Notes: generated by a model not told the origin, from the letters alone. 61,491 bases of DNA from Flammeovirgaceae bacterium (GCA_021298015.1 JAJTGY010000020.1:1-61491), one strand, 5' to 3'; shown: positions 15,335-24,044, counted from the stretch's first letter. Program-made: numbers and translations.

Positions 15335-17734
15335 TTAGTTTCGTAAAGGCTTCCCCCCTGTTAAAATACTCTGAATCCGTTCGAGTGTTTTCCGTTCGCC
15401 ACACAGCGATACAAACGCTTCGCGCTCGAGGTCGAGGAGGTATTGTTCGCTGACTTCTTGTGGGTAGCTGAGGTCGCCACCGCACATGATGTTGGCGATC
15501 TTCATCGCGATTTTGGCATCGTGTTCGCTCACGTAGCGGCCCATCTTCATGCCGTTTACGCCTGCGGCAAAAAGCGCCATGCCGGTGCGGCCTTGCACGC
15601 GGATGTTAGTTGCCTGTGGCTTCATGGTGTAGCCTGCATCGGCCAGTTCAATTACGGCTGCTTTGGCATCCAGGATCTGGCGGTCTTTGTTCACGCTGAT
15701 GCGGTCTTGCTCGCGCAGCACGCCCATCTCGCGTGCCTCCTCAGCGCTTAGCGCCACTTTCGCGGTAGCAATGTTCATGAACGCATTTTGTAGCGCATTC
15801 AATTCTACATCTCCTTCCTGAAACATGTCACTTACGCGCTTGGTAAATTCTTTGGTGCCTCCGCCACCGGGAATCAGGCCCACGCCAACTTCTACCAGCC
15901 CGATGTACGTTTCGGCTGCCGCCTGCACCAGGTCGGCATGCATGGTCATTTCGCAACCGCCACCCAATGTGCGGCTCTGCGGGCACACTACTACGGGCAC
16001 GCCCGAATAGCGAATGCGCATAACGGAATTCTGGAACGCGCGCACCATGAAATCCAACTCATCATAATCCTGTTCGATGGCATACATAAACACCATGCCC
16101 AGGTTGGCACCCAGCGAGAAATCTGCACCCTGATGGCCGATCACCAGTCCGCGGTAATTTTTTTCAGCCAGATCAATGGCTTTGTTCATGCCCTCCACCA
16201 CGGCACTGCCGAGTGTATAGCTCTTGCTATGCCACGAGAAATTGATCACACCATCGCCCAGGTCGGTGACTTTAGAATCGGCATTTTTCCAAACAATGTT
16301 GTCGCTGAGGTTTTCGAGAATGATGAATGCCTCTTTGCTGGTGATCGTTTTGTAGCTCTTGCTCGGAATATCGTAGTACTTGCGCTGGCCGCCTTCTACT
16401 TTATAGAAAGTTTTATGACCGGCCGCCAACATTTCGTGAACCCATGCTGCCGGTTTATAGCCTGCAGCCTCCATGGCTTGCGCAGTTTTTTCTACGCCCA
16501 GCGCATCCCACGTATCAAACGGCCCGAGTTCCCACCCAAAGCCCGCGCAGACAGCATCATCGATGCGGTACAGCTCATCGCTGATTTCCGGAATGCGGTT
16601 GGAGGCGTATTGAAACAAACCATAGAAACAGTCGCGATAGAAATCACCTGCCTTGTCTTTGCCTGCCAGCAACACTTTGAAACGGTCGCGCAGGTTGTCG
16701 ATGGTCTTCGTGGTTTCGAGCGTGGCAAATTTTGCTTTTGCCTTGGGTTTGTATTCGAGGGTTTTTAAATCCAGTGTGTGGATTTCCGATTTACCATCGG
16801 GTGTTTTTACTTTCTTATAAAAGCCCTGACCGGTTTTATCTCCCAGCCAGTTGTTCTTCTCCATTTTCGTTACCACCTCGCTAAGCTTAAACATCTCGCG
16901 GCCCTCATCGTTGGGCAGGCCAGCGTAGAGATTGTTGGCCACTTTTACGAGCGTGTCGAGGCCCACCACATCCGAAGTGCGGAACGTGGCCGACTTGGGG
17001 CGGCCGATTACCGGGCCGGTGAGTTTGTCGATCTCATCTACATTGAGATCGTACTTCTGCATGGAATAAATCACTTTTAACAATCCCCAAACACCCACGC
17101 GGTTGCCGATGAAAGCCGGAGTGTCTTTACAGAGCACAGACGTCTTACCCAGATAGAGATCGCCATAGTGCAGCAGAAACTTCGTGACCTCCGGATCGGT
17201 GTGCGGTGTAGGGATAACCTCAAATAACTTGAGGTAACGCGGAGGGTTAAAGAAGTGCGTGCCCGCGAAGTGCTTCTTGAAATCCTCGCTGCGGCCATCG
17301 GCCATCAGGTGGATGGGAATACCAGATGTGTTGGAGGTAATAAGCGTGCCCGGCTTGCGGAATTTCTCTACCTGCTCGTACACTTTCTTTTTGATGTCGA
17401 GGTTTTCGGTTACCACCTCGATGGTCCAGTCGTAGTCTTTGATTTTCGAAAAATCGTCCGTGAAGTTTCCTAGTGAAATGCGCGGAATAAACTTCTTGCT
17501 GTAAATCGGGCCCGGGCTCGACTTGATGCAGCGATCGAAAGACGTTTGCACGATCCGGTTTTTCACGGCCTTGCTTTCGAGCGTCAGGCCTTTCGCCTTT
17601 TCTTCTTCGGTAAGGGCGTTGGGCGCAATGTCGAGCAGCAGCACCTGGCAACCGATGTTAGCAAAGTGGCAGGCGATGGCAGAGCCCATAACACCCGAGC
17701 CGAGTACAGCCACTTTTTTGATAGAACGGTTCAT
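15335..17734 (-). CDS. fadN: 3-hydroxyacyl-CoA dehydrogenase / enoyl-CoA hydratase, FadN type
   Basis: The ATG at 17734 opens directly on the Rossmann segment K-V-A-V-L-G-S-G-V-M-G-S; the longer in-frame start at 17803 only adds residues encoded by the repeat. The 799-residue bifunctional enzyme has the NAD-binding dehydrogenase domain first (about 5-190), its C-terminal dehydrogenase domains (about 195-440), and an enoyl-CoA hydratase/isomerase domain last (about 480-700, with F-S-L-G-A-N-L-G and L-G-G-G-C-E-M). This order is that of Bacillus FadN (YusL) and the reverse of FadB. It catalyses the two middle steps of beta-oxidation. Confidence 0.94.
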   Translation of the reverse strand: MNRSIKKVAVLGSGVMGSAIACHFANIGCQVLLLDIAPNALTEEEKAKGLTLESKAVKNRIVQTSFDRCIKSSPGPIYSKKFIPRISLGNFTDDFSKIKDYDWTIEVVTENLDIKKKVYEQVEKFRKPGTLITSNTSGIPIHLMADGRSEDFKKHFAGTHFFNPPRYLKLFEVIPTPHTDPEVTKFLLHYGDLYLGKTSVLCKDTPAFIGNRVGVWGLLKVIYSMQKYDLNVDEIDKLTGPVIGRPKSATFRTSDVVGLDTLVKVANNLYAGLPNDEGREMFKLSEVVTKMEKNNWLGDKTGQGFYKKVKTPDGKSEIHTLDLKTLEYKPKAKAKFATLETTKTIDNLRDRFKVLLAGKDKAGDFYRDCFYGLFQYASNRIPEISDELYRIDDAVCAGFGWELGPFDTWDALGVEKTAQAMEAAGYKPAAWVHEMLAAGHKTFYKVEGGQRKYYDIPSKSYKTITSKEAFIILENLSDNIVWKNADSKVTDLGDGVINFSWHSKSYTLGSAVVEGMNKAIDLAEKNYRGLVIGHQGADFSLGANLGMVFMYAIEQDYDELDFMVRAFQNSVMRIRYSGVPVVVCPQSRTLGGGCEMTMHADLVQAAAETYIGLVEVGVGLIPGGGGTKEFTKRVSDMFQEGDVELNALQNAFMNIATAKVALSAEEAREMGVLREQDRISVNKDRQILDAKAAVIELADAGYTMKPQATNIRVQGRTGMALFAAGVNGMKMGRYVSEHDAKIAMKIANIMCGGDLSYPQEVSEQYLLDLEREAFVSLCGERKTLERIQSILTGGKPLRN

Positions 17735-17744
17735 ATCGTAATGC

Positions 17745-17821
17745 TTAGTTGTTGGTTTTTTGTTTTTTGTTGTTAGCTGTTGGTCGCGAATAATCACTTT
17801 CAACTAAGAACTAACAACCAA
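17745..17821. repeat. 7-bp periodic inverted repeat, element D (between marR and fadN)
   Basis: The left arm (17745-17786) is six in-phase 7-mers (TTAGTTG, TTGGTTT, TTTGTTT, TTTGTTG, TTAGCTG, TTGGTCG). The right arm (17801-17821) is CAACTAA, GAACTAA, CAACCAA. The stop codon of the MarR gene is inside the right arm. The arms are inverted with a spacer of about 14 bp. Confidence 0.88.
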
Positions 17822-18247
17822 TGTCTTTTTTTCGATCACTTCATTAATTTCCTGAATCACTTCAAAAAACACGTCCAGCTTTTGCGCAGGTATCTCGTCT
17901 CGCACGGCTTGGTTAAACCGCAGCACCGTGTCGCGCGACTTTTCCTTCATCTTTCTGCCCTCCCGGGTGAGCAGCACACGCACGGAGCGCTTGTCGTTTT
18001 TATCCACCTGCCGGTAGATCAGCCCCTTTTCCTCCATCGACTTCAGCAGCCGGGTGAGGCTGCGGGGTTCCAACCCCATCAGCGGCCCGATTTTCATGGC
18101 GGGAGTTCCCTCCTCCGAAGAGATGTTGAGCAGGGCATACCCAATCGACATCGTGCCATCAAACTTGAGCGCCTGCTGGTTGTACATGCGTGCAATGGCA
18201 TGCCAGGCCGTTTTGATGTGATAGTCAACCGTCTCCTCTTTTTTCAT
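17804..18247 (-). CDS. MarR-family regulator, probable repressor of the fad operon
   Basis: The ATG at 18247 gives a 147-residue protein beginning M-K-K-E-E-T-V-D-Y-H; in-frame starts further upstream would run through a palindrome that is better read as an operator. The winged-helix region is visible (L-E-P-R-S-L-T-R-L-L-K-S recognition helix, then the wing K-N-D-K-R-S-V-R-V-L-L-T). MarR proteins bind palindromes as dimers and are released by small ligands. As first gene of the fad operon it probably senses fatty acids or acyl-CoA and autoregulates; this is inference from position. Confidence 0.88.
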   Translation of the reverse strand: MKKEETVDYHIKTAWHAIARMYNQQALKFDGTMSIGYALLNISSEEGTPAMKIGPLMGLEPRSLTRLLKSMEEKGLIYRQVDKNDKRSVRVLLTREGRKMKEKSRDTVLRFNQAVRDEIPAQKLDVFFEVIQEINEVIEKKTLVVSS

Positions 18248-18281
18248 CTTGCTGCAATCGAGTGCGGAAAGGTATAGAAAA

Positions 18282-18301
18282 ATAGTCTGCATGCATACTA
18301 T
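18282..18301. promoter_or_regulatory. 20-bp palindrome, candidate MarR operator
   Basis: ATAGTCTGCATGCATACTAT is symmetric except for one mismatched pair. It lies 35 bp upstream of the chosen marR start in AT-rich DNA, the usual position for an autoregulatory MarR site. Binding is inferred. Confidence 0.6.
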
Positions 18302-18477
18302 CAAAATAAAATTATTGTGAAGATTTTAAGCCTTGTTGCATTTAGCCCCGGTTTGTAATCCTTTAGTTAAACAGGGACTTTACGCCAAACGGGGCGGCAA
18401 GCGAATCAGCGCAGATCACCGGATTTGATTACCAGACCGAAAAAGTGGGCTTGCCTCATGAAAAACGTCCTAATGGG

Positions 18478-19965
18478 TTACTCCCCGGGGCGGGCGTTGA
18501 GGAACTCGCGGGCAATCGAAAGCGGGCGGAGAACATAACGCTTCTTACTCTGATGGCCGGTTAGGCGCACCAGAATATCGGTTAGTGTCTCCACTGATTT
18601 GACCACGTAAGGCCCCTTGTTTAACATGACACACTCAGCCATGGCACCCATGGCGGCATCCGAAATCTCGCTTCGTGTGGCAAAGCCCGTTTTGGTCATG
18701 TTCTCCAGCACCTGGGTTGCCCAAATCACCGGTACGTGGCCCGACTCGCAAATCCAGAGTATTTCTTGTTGAATTTCGCTCAAGCGTTCAAAGCCGATTT
18801 CCACAGCTAGATCTCCGCGGGCGATCATCACGCCAAAGATTTCTTCCTGCATGCCACACAACAATAGATCGGGAAGATTTTGCACGGCTGCTACGCGTTC
18901 AATTTTCAACACCACGGCTGGTGGCTTCGCTGTCATGTGTGCGAGTTCTTCGCGCAAGTGCATTAAATCTTTTGATGAACTAACGAACGAGTAGCCAACC
19001 AGATCGGCATGCTGACAAACAAAGGGCAGATTTTTACGATCGTCTTCCGTGAGCGCGGGAATTTCGAGATCCGAATCCGGAAGATTGACTCCTTTTTCAG
19101 CTTTTAAGAATGGCTTTTTAGCCGATATCCTCGTAATCACTACCTCGGCTTCCTTTTTTTCCACCTCCACCACCTTGGCTTCAAATTTTCCATCGTCAAA
19201 GTAAACATGTTCCCCCACGCGCAGCATGGACAGAATCTCAGCCGGTGCCACTCCAATACGGCCAACTTTTTTAGCCTCTTTTTTCTCCTCTGCTTTTTTT
19301 CCGGGTACCAGGCGTAACCGCTGACCCTCTCTAAGTTCATAGCCTTCTTCATCACGGCCCGGCACGCGCACGGTTCGGATCTTTGGCCCGGCAAGGTCCA
19401 TATACACTTTACACGGCCTACCGGTTTTGGTAACCGACTTTCGCAGGTTTTGGATCATGCGCAACCAAACGGTCTCGTCATCATGCGCGCAGTTGATACG
19501 GGCTATGGTCATGCCAGCCTTCAGCAACTCTTCAATCTTCATCCGATCAGCGGCCATATCACTCGAGAAGGTAACCATGATACGTGGCAGATCGGGGCGC
19601 AGGGCAGAGCCCAGTAACTTCCTTGCGTGAATTCGCCTCAGCTTGTTTCCTTCCGGAAAGTCGCAAAGCTTTTCCTGGAGAAAGGGAGTTAGGTCTGTTT
19701 CGGGGGCCAGCCAGCGTATCACCTGAAGAAGTTGCGCCAGGGTATGGCTTTCTGAACTGGCCAATGACGAAAGGCCACGCTCGTGCAAGAACTCCTGCAG
19801 TTCACGAATCTCTTCGCTTCGAAGTTGGAGATAGTGAACAAAATTGCGGGCGCTGGTTCTAAAAGCCGGATGTACGCCCGAGATTCGGGCACGTTGCGCC
19901 TCTTCTGATTTTATGAGTTCCTGCGCCAACTGCAGCAAAACCTCAACGGCTTCCTGGTTTGTCAT
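18478..19965 (-). CDS. Pyruvate-kinase-family protein with long N-terminal extension
   Basis: The first ATG at 19965 is preferred to a TTG at 20019. The product is 495 residues. About 125 N-terminal residues are helical and unrelated to pyruvate kinase. The barrel follows (P-R-I-M-V-T-F-S-S, A-R-I-N-C-A-H-D), then a lid domain, V-L-K-I-E-R, A-R-G-D-L-A-V-E-I-G, and A-T-Q-V-L-E-N-M. The canonical sequence M-L-S-G-E-T-A is replaced by M-L-N-K-G-P-Y, and the C-terminal regulatory domain is missing. It therefore may act on pyruvate/phosphoenolpyruvate or a related substrate without the usual allostery. It is not the expected housekeeping enzyme. Confidence 0.8.
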   Translation of the reverse strand: MTNQEAVEVLLQLAQELIKSEEAQRARISGVHPAFRTSARNFVHYLQLRSEEIRELQEFLHERGLSSLASSESHTLAQLLQVIRWLAPETDLTPFLQEKLCDFPEGNKLRRIHARKLLGSALRPDLPRIMVTFSSDMAADRMKIEELLKAGMTIARINCAHDDETVWLRMIQNLRKSVTKTGRPCKVYMDLAGPKIRTVRVPGRDEEGYELREGQRLRLVPGKKAEEKKEAKKVGRIGVAPAEILSMLRVGEHVYFDDGKFEAKVVEVEKKEAEVVITRISAKKPFLKAEKGVNLPDSDLEIPALTEDDRKNLPFVCQHADLVGYSFVSSSKDLMHLREELAHMTAKPPAVVLKIERVAAVQNLPDLLLCGMQEEIFGVMIARGDLAVEIGFERLSEIQQEILWICESGHVPVIWATQVLENMTKTGFATRSEISDAAMGAMAECVMLNKGPYVVKSVETLTDILVRLTGHQSKKRYVLRPLSIAREFLNARPGE

Positions 19966-20028
19966 GGCCTGACTGATTTCCCAATTTTTGAGAAAATTAA
20001 GGTACCTTTCCGAACTCAATTATGACGT

Positions 20029-20265
20029 ATGTCACCTTTGGCCGGGCGAGTGCAACTATTTTTTCAGGAAAAGGGCAGCGGCCCCGAGACCATTATTTTT
20101 TCGCACGGATTGTTGTTTGACCACCGCATGTGGCAATACCAGGTGGCGCATTTTGAAAGTCGCTACCGATGTGTAGCCTACGACCACCGCGGCCAGGGCC
20201 AAAGTGAAGCTAGGTCTCCGTTTGATATGGATACATTGTATGAGAGGGCTTTGAAAAACCCATGA
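20029..20265 (+). pseudogene. Alpha/beta hydrolase, 3'-truncated
   Basis: Only about the first 72 residues of an alpha/beta hydrolase remain. They show the oxyanion region I-I-F-S-H-G-L-L-F-D-H-R-M-W and the strand A-Y-D-H-R-G-Q-G-Q-S. The family normally has 250-300 residues and needs a downstream Ser and His, both absent. Homology stops after D-M-D-T-L-Y-E and the frame closes 6 residues later in foreign sequence that carries an insertion-sequence remnant. The loss therefore looks like an insertion followed by decay. Confidence 0.8.
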
Positions 20266-20464
20266 GTAAAACCAGACAAAAGCCAGCGGGTTGTTAAGTT
20301 TGTTCATGGAGAAAATGAACAGATAACTCAGGTTGATGGATGCGGTTCTCAGTTACAGCCGCAGGAGCAAAACAAGTAAGGCGGTGGCCACCCTTTCAGA
20401 GATAAACAAACTCGTCAACTGGCAAGCGCTGGTCGGCTTGGTGAAAGGCATCGACAAGACCTAA
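20246..20464 (+). mobile_element. IS remnant with N-terminal fragment of an IS5/IS1182-like transposase
   Basis: An ATG at 20336 opens a 42-residue fragment with L-S-E-I-N-K-L-V-N-W-Q-A-L-V followed by I-D-K-T and a stop. This resembles the N-terminal domain that opens several IS5-superfamily transposases. The catalytic DDE part is missing. The sequence joins the truncated hydrolase at about 20246, so this was probably one end of the insertion. The family assignment rests on a short match and is tentative. Confidence 0.5.
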
Positions 20465-20717
20465 GGCGGAAAAGGCTGCCGCCAAAGACCTGGCCTTTCA
20501 GGTAGGAAGTGCCATCGAAATCACGGAGAAGGAGTATTTGTTGTTCAACGAATGCTCAGGTAAAGCGGTACTGATTACAAAAGATAACTTCGAAGCGGTG
20601 ATGGTTGAGCTTTTCCAATCGTGCCCCTCCATGGATGCAAAAACGGTTAAGCCGTTTACCCGGAATTATGGCAACATGGTAGAGGCAATTAAAGCTTACA
20701 ATTCCAGCTGCAAATAG
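20445..20717 (+). pseudogene. Gene fragment of unknown family, no start
   Basis: One frame is open from just after a stop near 20444 to a TAG at 20715-20717 and reads as protein-like sequence (E-K-E-Y-L-L-F-N-E-C-S-G-K-A-V-L, F-T-R-N-Y-G-N-M-V-E-A-I). There is no start codon at a sensible place and the upstream part overlaps the IS remnant. It appears to be the 3' end of a gene whose beginning was lost. I do not recognise the family. The last 60 bp before 20776 hold nothing notable. Confidence 0.45.
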
Positions 20718-20775
20718 CGGTTGCCTGTAGCCGTCCGATTTTTATCCGATCAAACACATCTCAGCCTGCGATGGG

Positions 20776-21789
20776 CTATTGAAGCAGATCACTGAGGATG
20801 CGCTGGGCATCTGCGGGTGTCAGGCGAGGGCCCCACTGCGTAACCACGCGCGAAGAAGCGAGTGACGCCAGTTTGCCGGCCTGCGCATAGCTGTGGCCGT
20901 GGGTGATGCCGTACAAAAATGCACCGGCAAACATATCGCCCGCCCCGTTGGTATCAATGGCGCGCACGGGATACGGTTCGATGTCAATAAAGGTGTCGCC
21001 ATCAAAAATCATGGCGCCATTAGCACCCAGCGTGATGGCAAACCGCCTGGCCACCTGGCGCAATTTCTCGCGCGCAGCACCTAGCGTATCTGTGCCAGTG
21101 AAGATCATCGCTTCTTCTTCGTTGCAAAACAGCGTGTCTACACTGGCGCCCACAATTTCTTGCATTTGTTTGGAGAAGTATTTAACCATGCTGGCATCCG
21201 AAAACGTGAGGGCCACATCCACCTTATGCCGTTGGGCCAGCCGCTTGGTTTCTTTCATGGCCTCCAGGCCTTTGGGGCTGGCCACGAGGTAGCCTTCGAG
21301 GTAAACGTACTGCGAATTTTCAATGGCGTGTTCATGCAGGTGCTCGGGTGACAGAAAGGAACTCACGCCCAGAAAGGTATTCATGGTGCGCTGGGCATCG
21401 GGCGATGTCATGACGAGGCAACGACCGCTGTGGCCTTGCGGGCAGTTTTCATATTTCAGATTCGTGTCCACCCCGTTGCGGGCGAGGTCTTTGAGGAAAA
21501 ACTCGCCCAGTTCATCGTGCGCCACCAGGCAGGAGTAAAAGCTCTTGCCGCCAAACTGGTTGAGGGCTACTACCGTGTTGCCGGCCGAGCCTCCGCCCGA
21601 CATCTTGCTGCGTTTCATGTCGATGGCTTTCATCAACTGAAGCTGGCGTTTTTCGTCCACCAGCGTCATCACGCCTTTTTCCACTTCGTGTTTTTCAAAA
21701 AAGTCGTGGTATACTTCGGTTACAATATCCACAATGGCATTGCCGATGCCGTAGACGTTGTATTGCTGCTGGTTATTGGATGCGGGCAT
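20776..21789 (-). CDS. PfkB-family sugar/nucleoside kinase (adenosine-kinase-like)
   Basis: The ATG at 21789 gives 337 residues starting M-P-A-S-N-N-Q-Q; an upstream in-frame start adds only an unlikely Cys-rich leader. PfkB signatures are the N-terminal Y-G-I-G-N-A-I-V-D, the G-G-S-A-G-N-T substrate region, and the C-terminal catalytic and anion-hole motif D-T-N-G-A-G-D-M-F. The closest characterised branch is adenosine kinase or a related nucleoside kinase that phosphorylates the 5'-hydroxyl with ATP. The substrate cannot be fixed from sequence. It stands alone between the degraded locus and the exporter cluster. Confidence 0.88.
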   Translation of the reverse strand: MPASNNQQQYNVYGIGNAIVDIVTEVYHDFFEKHEVEKGVMTLVDEKRQLQLMKAIDMKRSKMSGGGSAGNTVVALNQFGGKSFYSCLVAHDELGEFFLKDLARNGVDTNLKYENCPQGHSGRCLVMTSPDAQRTMNTFLGVSSFLSPEHLHEHAIENSQYVYLEGYLVASPKGLEAMKETKRLAQRHKVDVALTFSDASMVKYFSKQMQEIVGASVDTLFCNEEEAMIFTGTDTLGAAREKLRQVARRFAITLGANGAMIFDGDTFIDIEPYPVRAIDTNGAGDMFAGAFLYGITHGHSYAQAGKLASLASSRVVTQWGPRLTPADAQRILSDLLQ

Positions 21790-21861
21790 AATGGAAAATT
21801 GGGTGCAATGATAACAGGAAAACACGACTTTCGTGTTGATTCCCTACCTGTTGGATAGGCA

Positions 21862-22692
21862 TCACGTCAAAGCTTGAAGGCCTTCGCTGTAGAAATTCGA
21901 GAAAGACCGAAGTTGTTCTGGAGTACCTTTTAATTCAATTTTTCCATTTTCGAGGATGTATACCCGGTCACACCGCTGCGCAGTAGCCATGCGGTGAGTT
22001 ACCAATACGGTGATGCGGTCTTGCTTCGCCTTCTCAAGCAAACGCACCACGAAGGCTTCGGTATTCCGGTCCATGGCGGACATCGACTCATCCAGCAACA
22101 GCACTTTCGGTTGACGGAAGAGTGCCCGCGCCAATGCAACCAACTGCTTTTGGCCGCCCGACAAATTCACTCCCTCTTCGCCAAGTAGTGTAAGATATCC
22201 TTGCGGAAAGTCGGCAAAAAAAATATTGAAGCCTGATTGATCCAAAAATTGTGCAGCCCGCTGTAATTCAACCACGTCATCACTCAGCACGACATTGAAG
22301 AGCAAATGCCCATTGAAAATCTTGGGGTCCTGCGGCATAGCGGAAATATTGGTTCGCAACTCGCGCAAATCCAGATCGGCATATCGGAGGCCATCTATGG
22401 AAATACTCCCACCCTCCGGATCATAGAATTTTTGAAGTAGTTGAAGTAACGTGCTCTTCCCCCGGCCGCTTTCACCCACCAAGGCAATCATCTCTCCTCG
22501 TTTAACTTCAAATGAAACGTCTTGGAGAATCTGCTTTCGCCCCGGGAATCGAAAGGAAACACTATTGACCGCTAGTGAGTCAAAAGATAATTTGTGGTCG
22601 ATCGCCCGCTCATCTTCTTTATCCATCGAAACAAACTCGTACATGCGTTCAAATGCAACCAACGCCTCCTGAATCTGAATATTGGAAACCAT
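21862..22692 (-). CDS. C39 ABC exporter, part 2: ATP-binding domain (split from part 1 by a frameshift)
   Basis: The 276-residue product is a complete ABC nucleotide-binding domain: Walker A G-E-S-G-R-G-K-S-T, Q-loop region A-M-P-Q-D-P-K, signature L-S-G-G-Q-K-Q, Walker B V-L-L-L-D-E-S and the H-loop T-H-R. The N-terminal residues (M-V-S-N-I-Q-I-Q-E-A) are the normal linker after TM6 of a peptidase-containing ABC transporter. The ATG overlaps the part-1 stop in a TGATG arrangement, so reinitiation is possible. The most economical view is one gene of about 730 codons that has lost one base. Confidence 0.88.
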   Translation of the reverse strand: MVSNIQIQEALVAFERMYEFVSMDKEDERAIDHKLSFDSLAVNSVSFRFPGRKQILQDVSFEVKRGEMIALVGESGRGKSTLLQLLQKFYDPEGGSISIDGLRYADLDLRELRTNISAMPQDPKIFNGHLLFNVVLSDDVVELQRAAQFLDQSGFNIFFADFPQGYLTLLGEEGVNLSGGQKQLVALARALFRQPKVLLLDESMSAMDRNTEAFVVRLLEKAKQDRITVLVTHRMATAQRCDRVYILENGKIELKGTPEQLRSFSNFYSEGLQALT

Positions 22693-24044
22693 CAGGCGAT
22701 TGACGGCCGGAATGATTCCTCCGGCAATCCCAGCAGCGCCACTAACTCACCAATCTGAAGCTGTTTAGAGATAACCAGCCAGGACGACATACCAAAAACC
22801 GTCATCATAAAAATGACACCAATAACTTCGGACAGCACCGAAAAACGGATTTGGAGCTTGCCCAAATCCGCCATACTCGTCTGAAAAAAGCCATAGACTG
22901 CAGCATTCTGTCTTTCAAAAAAATCCAACTTATTGGCCAACTTGATATCCGCCACGCCCTGTATGGTGTCGATAAAATTACTTTCAGCATAGGCATAACC
23001 TGCCATCACTTCTTTTTGTGACCTTATGACGGGTTGGTTAAACCGGATCAGCAACAAGGCGAACACTGGCAGGCAGCCGAGCATGATCAATCCAATAGCG
23101 GTGGAGTACACAAACACGAATATCAGCGAGACAATCACCACCAACACGTCAATACTGACGCTGCCAAACAACACCGCCAACACGCTCTGAATTCTGCGTG
23201 TATCATTCATGCGGGCAATCAGATCGCCTGTTTTACGGGTATCAAAAAAAGATTTGGGCAACCTCAGCAGACTGTTGTAAAAGCTCTGGATGATCCGGTT
23301 GTTAAAGTCTACCCCCTGCCTGATTATGAACAACCCGCGTAAAAAGCCAAGCCCGCTGCGGGCTAACAAGAGTAACGTAACCAGTATGACACTGAGAATT
23401 AACTTCTCATAATTCTCCTTGGGCAATATATCATCGATCAGTTTTTGGGAGAAGATGGCGGAGGAAATACCCAGCACAGCAATAAGTAATCCGAGAACCA
23501 TCGAAATGGTGAGGATGCTCAGATCTTCGCGGACCAGTGAGAAAATCCACTGTCTTTTCTTCGCCTTCTGCAAAGTGACTTTCTCAAATTTCTCATTCGG
23601 TACCAGTTTCAATAGCGCTTTGCTTTTCCAGATGCCATCCAACTCCTCAGGGGAAAGATCAAGAATGCCCCTTGCCGGATCACCAATCTTCAACTTAGCC
23701 TGTCTGTTGGTGGAAAAGGACTGCGAAGCATCTGGATAATAAACTACGTAGTGTTGAAGTCGGTTGTCGATCACCACATGCAGGATGGAGGGCTCAGATA
23801 ATTCATTCAAATTATAAACCGTTTCAGCCTCAAGACCTTCGGCATCAAAGCCAACCTGTTGTGCGGCCTGCAATAGTCCCAGTAACGTGGTACCCTGACG
23901 GGAAGTGCCGCTAAGTTTACGCAGTTGCTCGAGGCTATGATGCCCGCCATGAAATTTGATGATCGACAGCAGGCAGGCCACACCGCAGTCAGACTGGTCG
24001 TGTTGGCGTAGGTGTGTACGTTCGATCAATCTATTATCGGGCAT
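22692..24044 (-). CDS. C39 ABC exporter, part 1: peptidase and membrane domains (frameshifted)
   Basis: The 450-residue product starts with a C39 bacteriocin-processing peptidase. Its catalytic triad is Cys20 (D-Q-S-D-C-G-V-A-C), His98 and Asp122 (G-D-P-A-R-G). These domains cut leaders after Gly-Gly before export. The ABC membrane domain follows (about 165-440). The reading frame changes inside the sixth membrane helix near 22725: inserting one base restores G-I-A-G-G-I-I-P-A-V-N-R-L, which continues into the ATPase domain. The gene overlaps the upstream thioredoxin-like gene by 11 bp. Whether this is a real mutation or a sequencing error cannot be told here. Confidence 0.88.
   Translation of the reverse strand: MPDNRLIERTHLRQHDQSDCGVACLLSIIKFHGGHHSLEQLRKLSGTSRQGTTLLGLLQAAQQVGFDAEGLEAETVYNLNELSEPSILHVVIDNRLQHYVVYYPDASQSFSTNRQAKLKIGDPARGILDLSPEELDGIWKSKALLKLVPNEKFEKVTLQKAKKRQWIFSLVREDLSILTISMVLGLLIAVLGISSAIFSQKLIDDILPKENYEKLILSVILVTLLLLARSGLGFLRGLFIIRQGVDFNNRIIQSFYNSLLRLPKSFFDTRKTGDLIARMNDTRRIQSVLAVLFGSVSIDVLVVIVSLIFVFVYSTAIGLIMLGCLPVFALLLIRFNQPVIRSQKEVMAGYAYAESNFIDTIQGVADIKLANKLDFFERQNAAVYGFFQTSMADLGKLQIRFSVLSEVIGVIFMMTVFGMSSWLVISKQLQIGELVALLGLPEESFRPSIA

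Noticed and set aside
15938-16768. 276-codon plus-strand frame inside fadN
   Set aside because: It lies wholly antisense to a well-supported enzyme, with His/Cys-rich composition typical of an antisense shadow.
11646-17821. 7-bp arrays considered as CRISPR or minisatellite arrays
   Set aside because: Units are only 7 bp with no spacers between them and occur as inverted pairs, unlike CRISPR.
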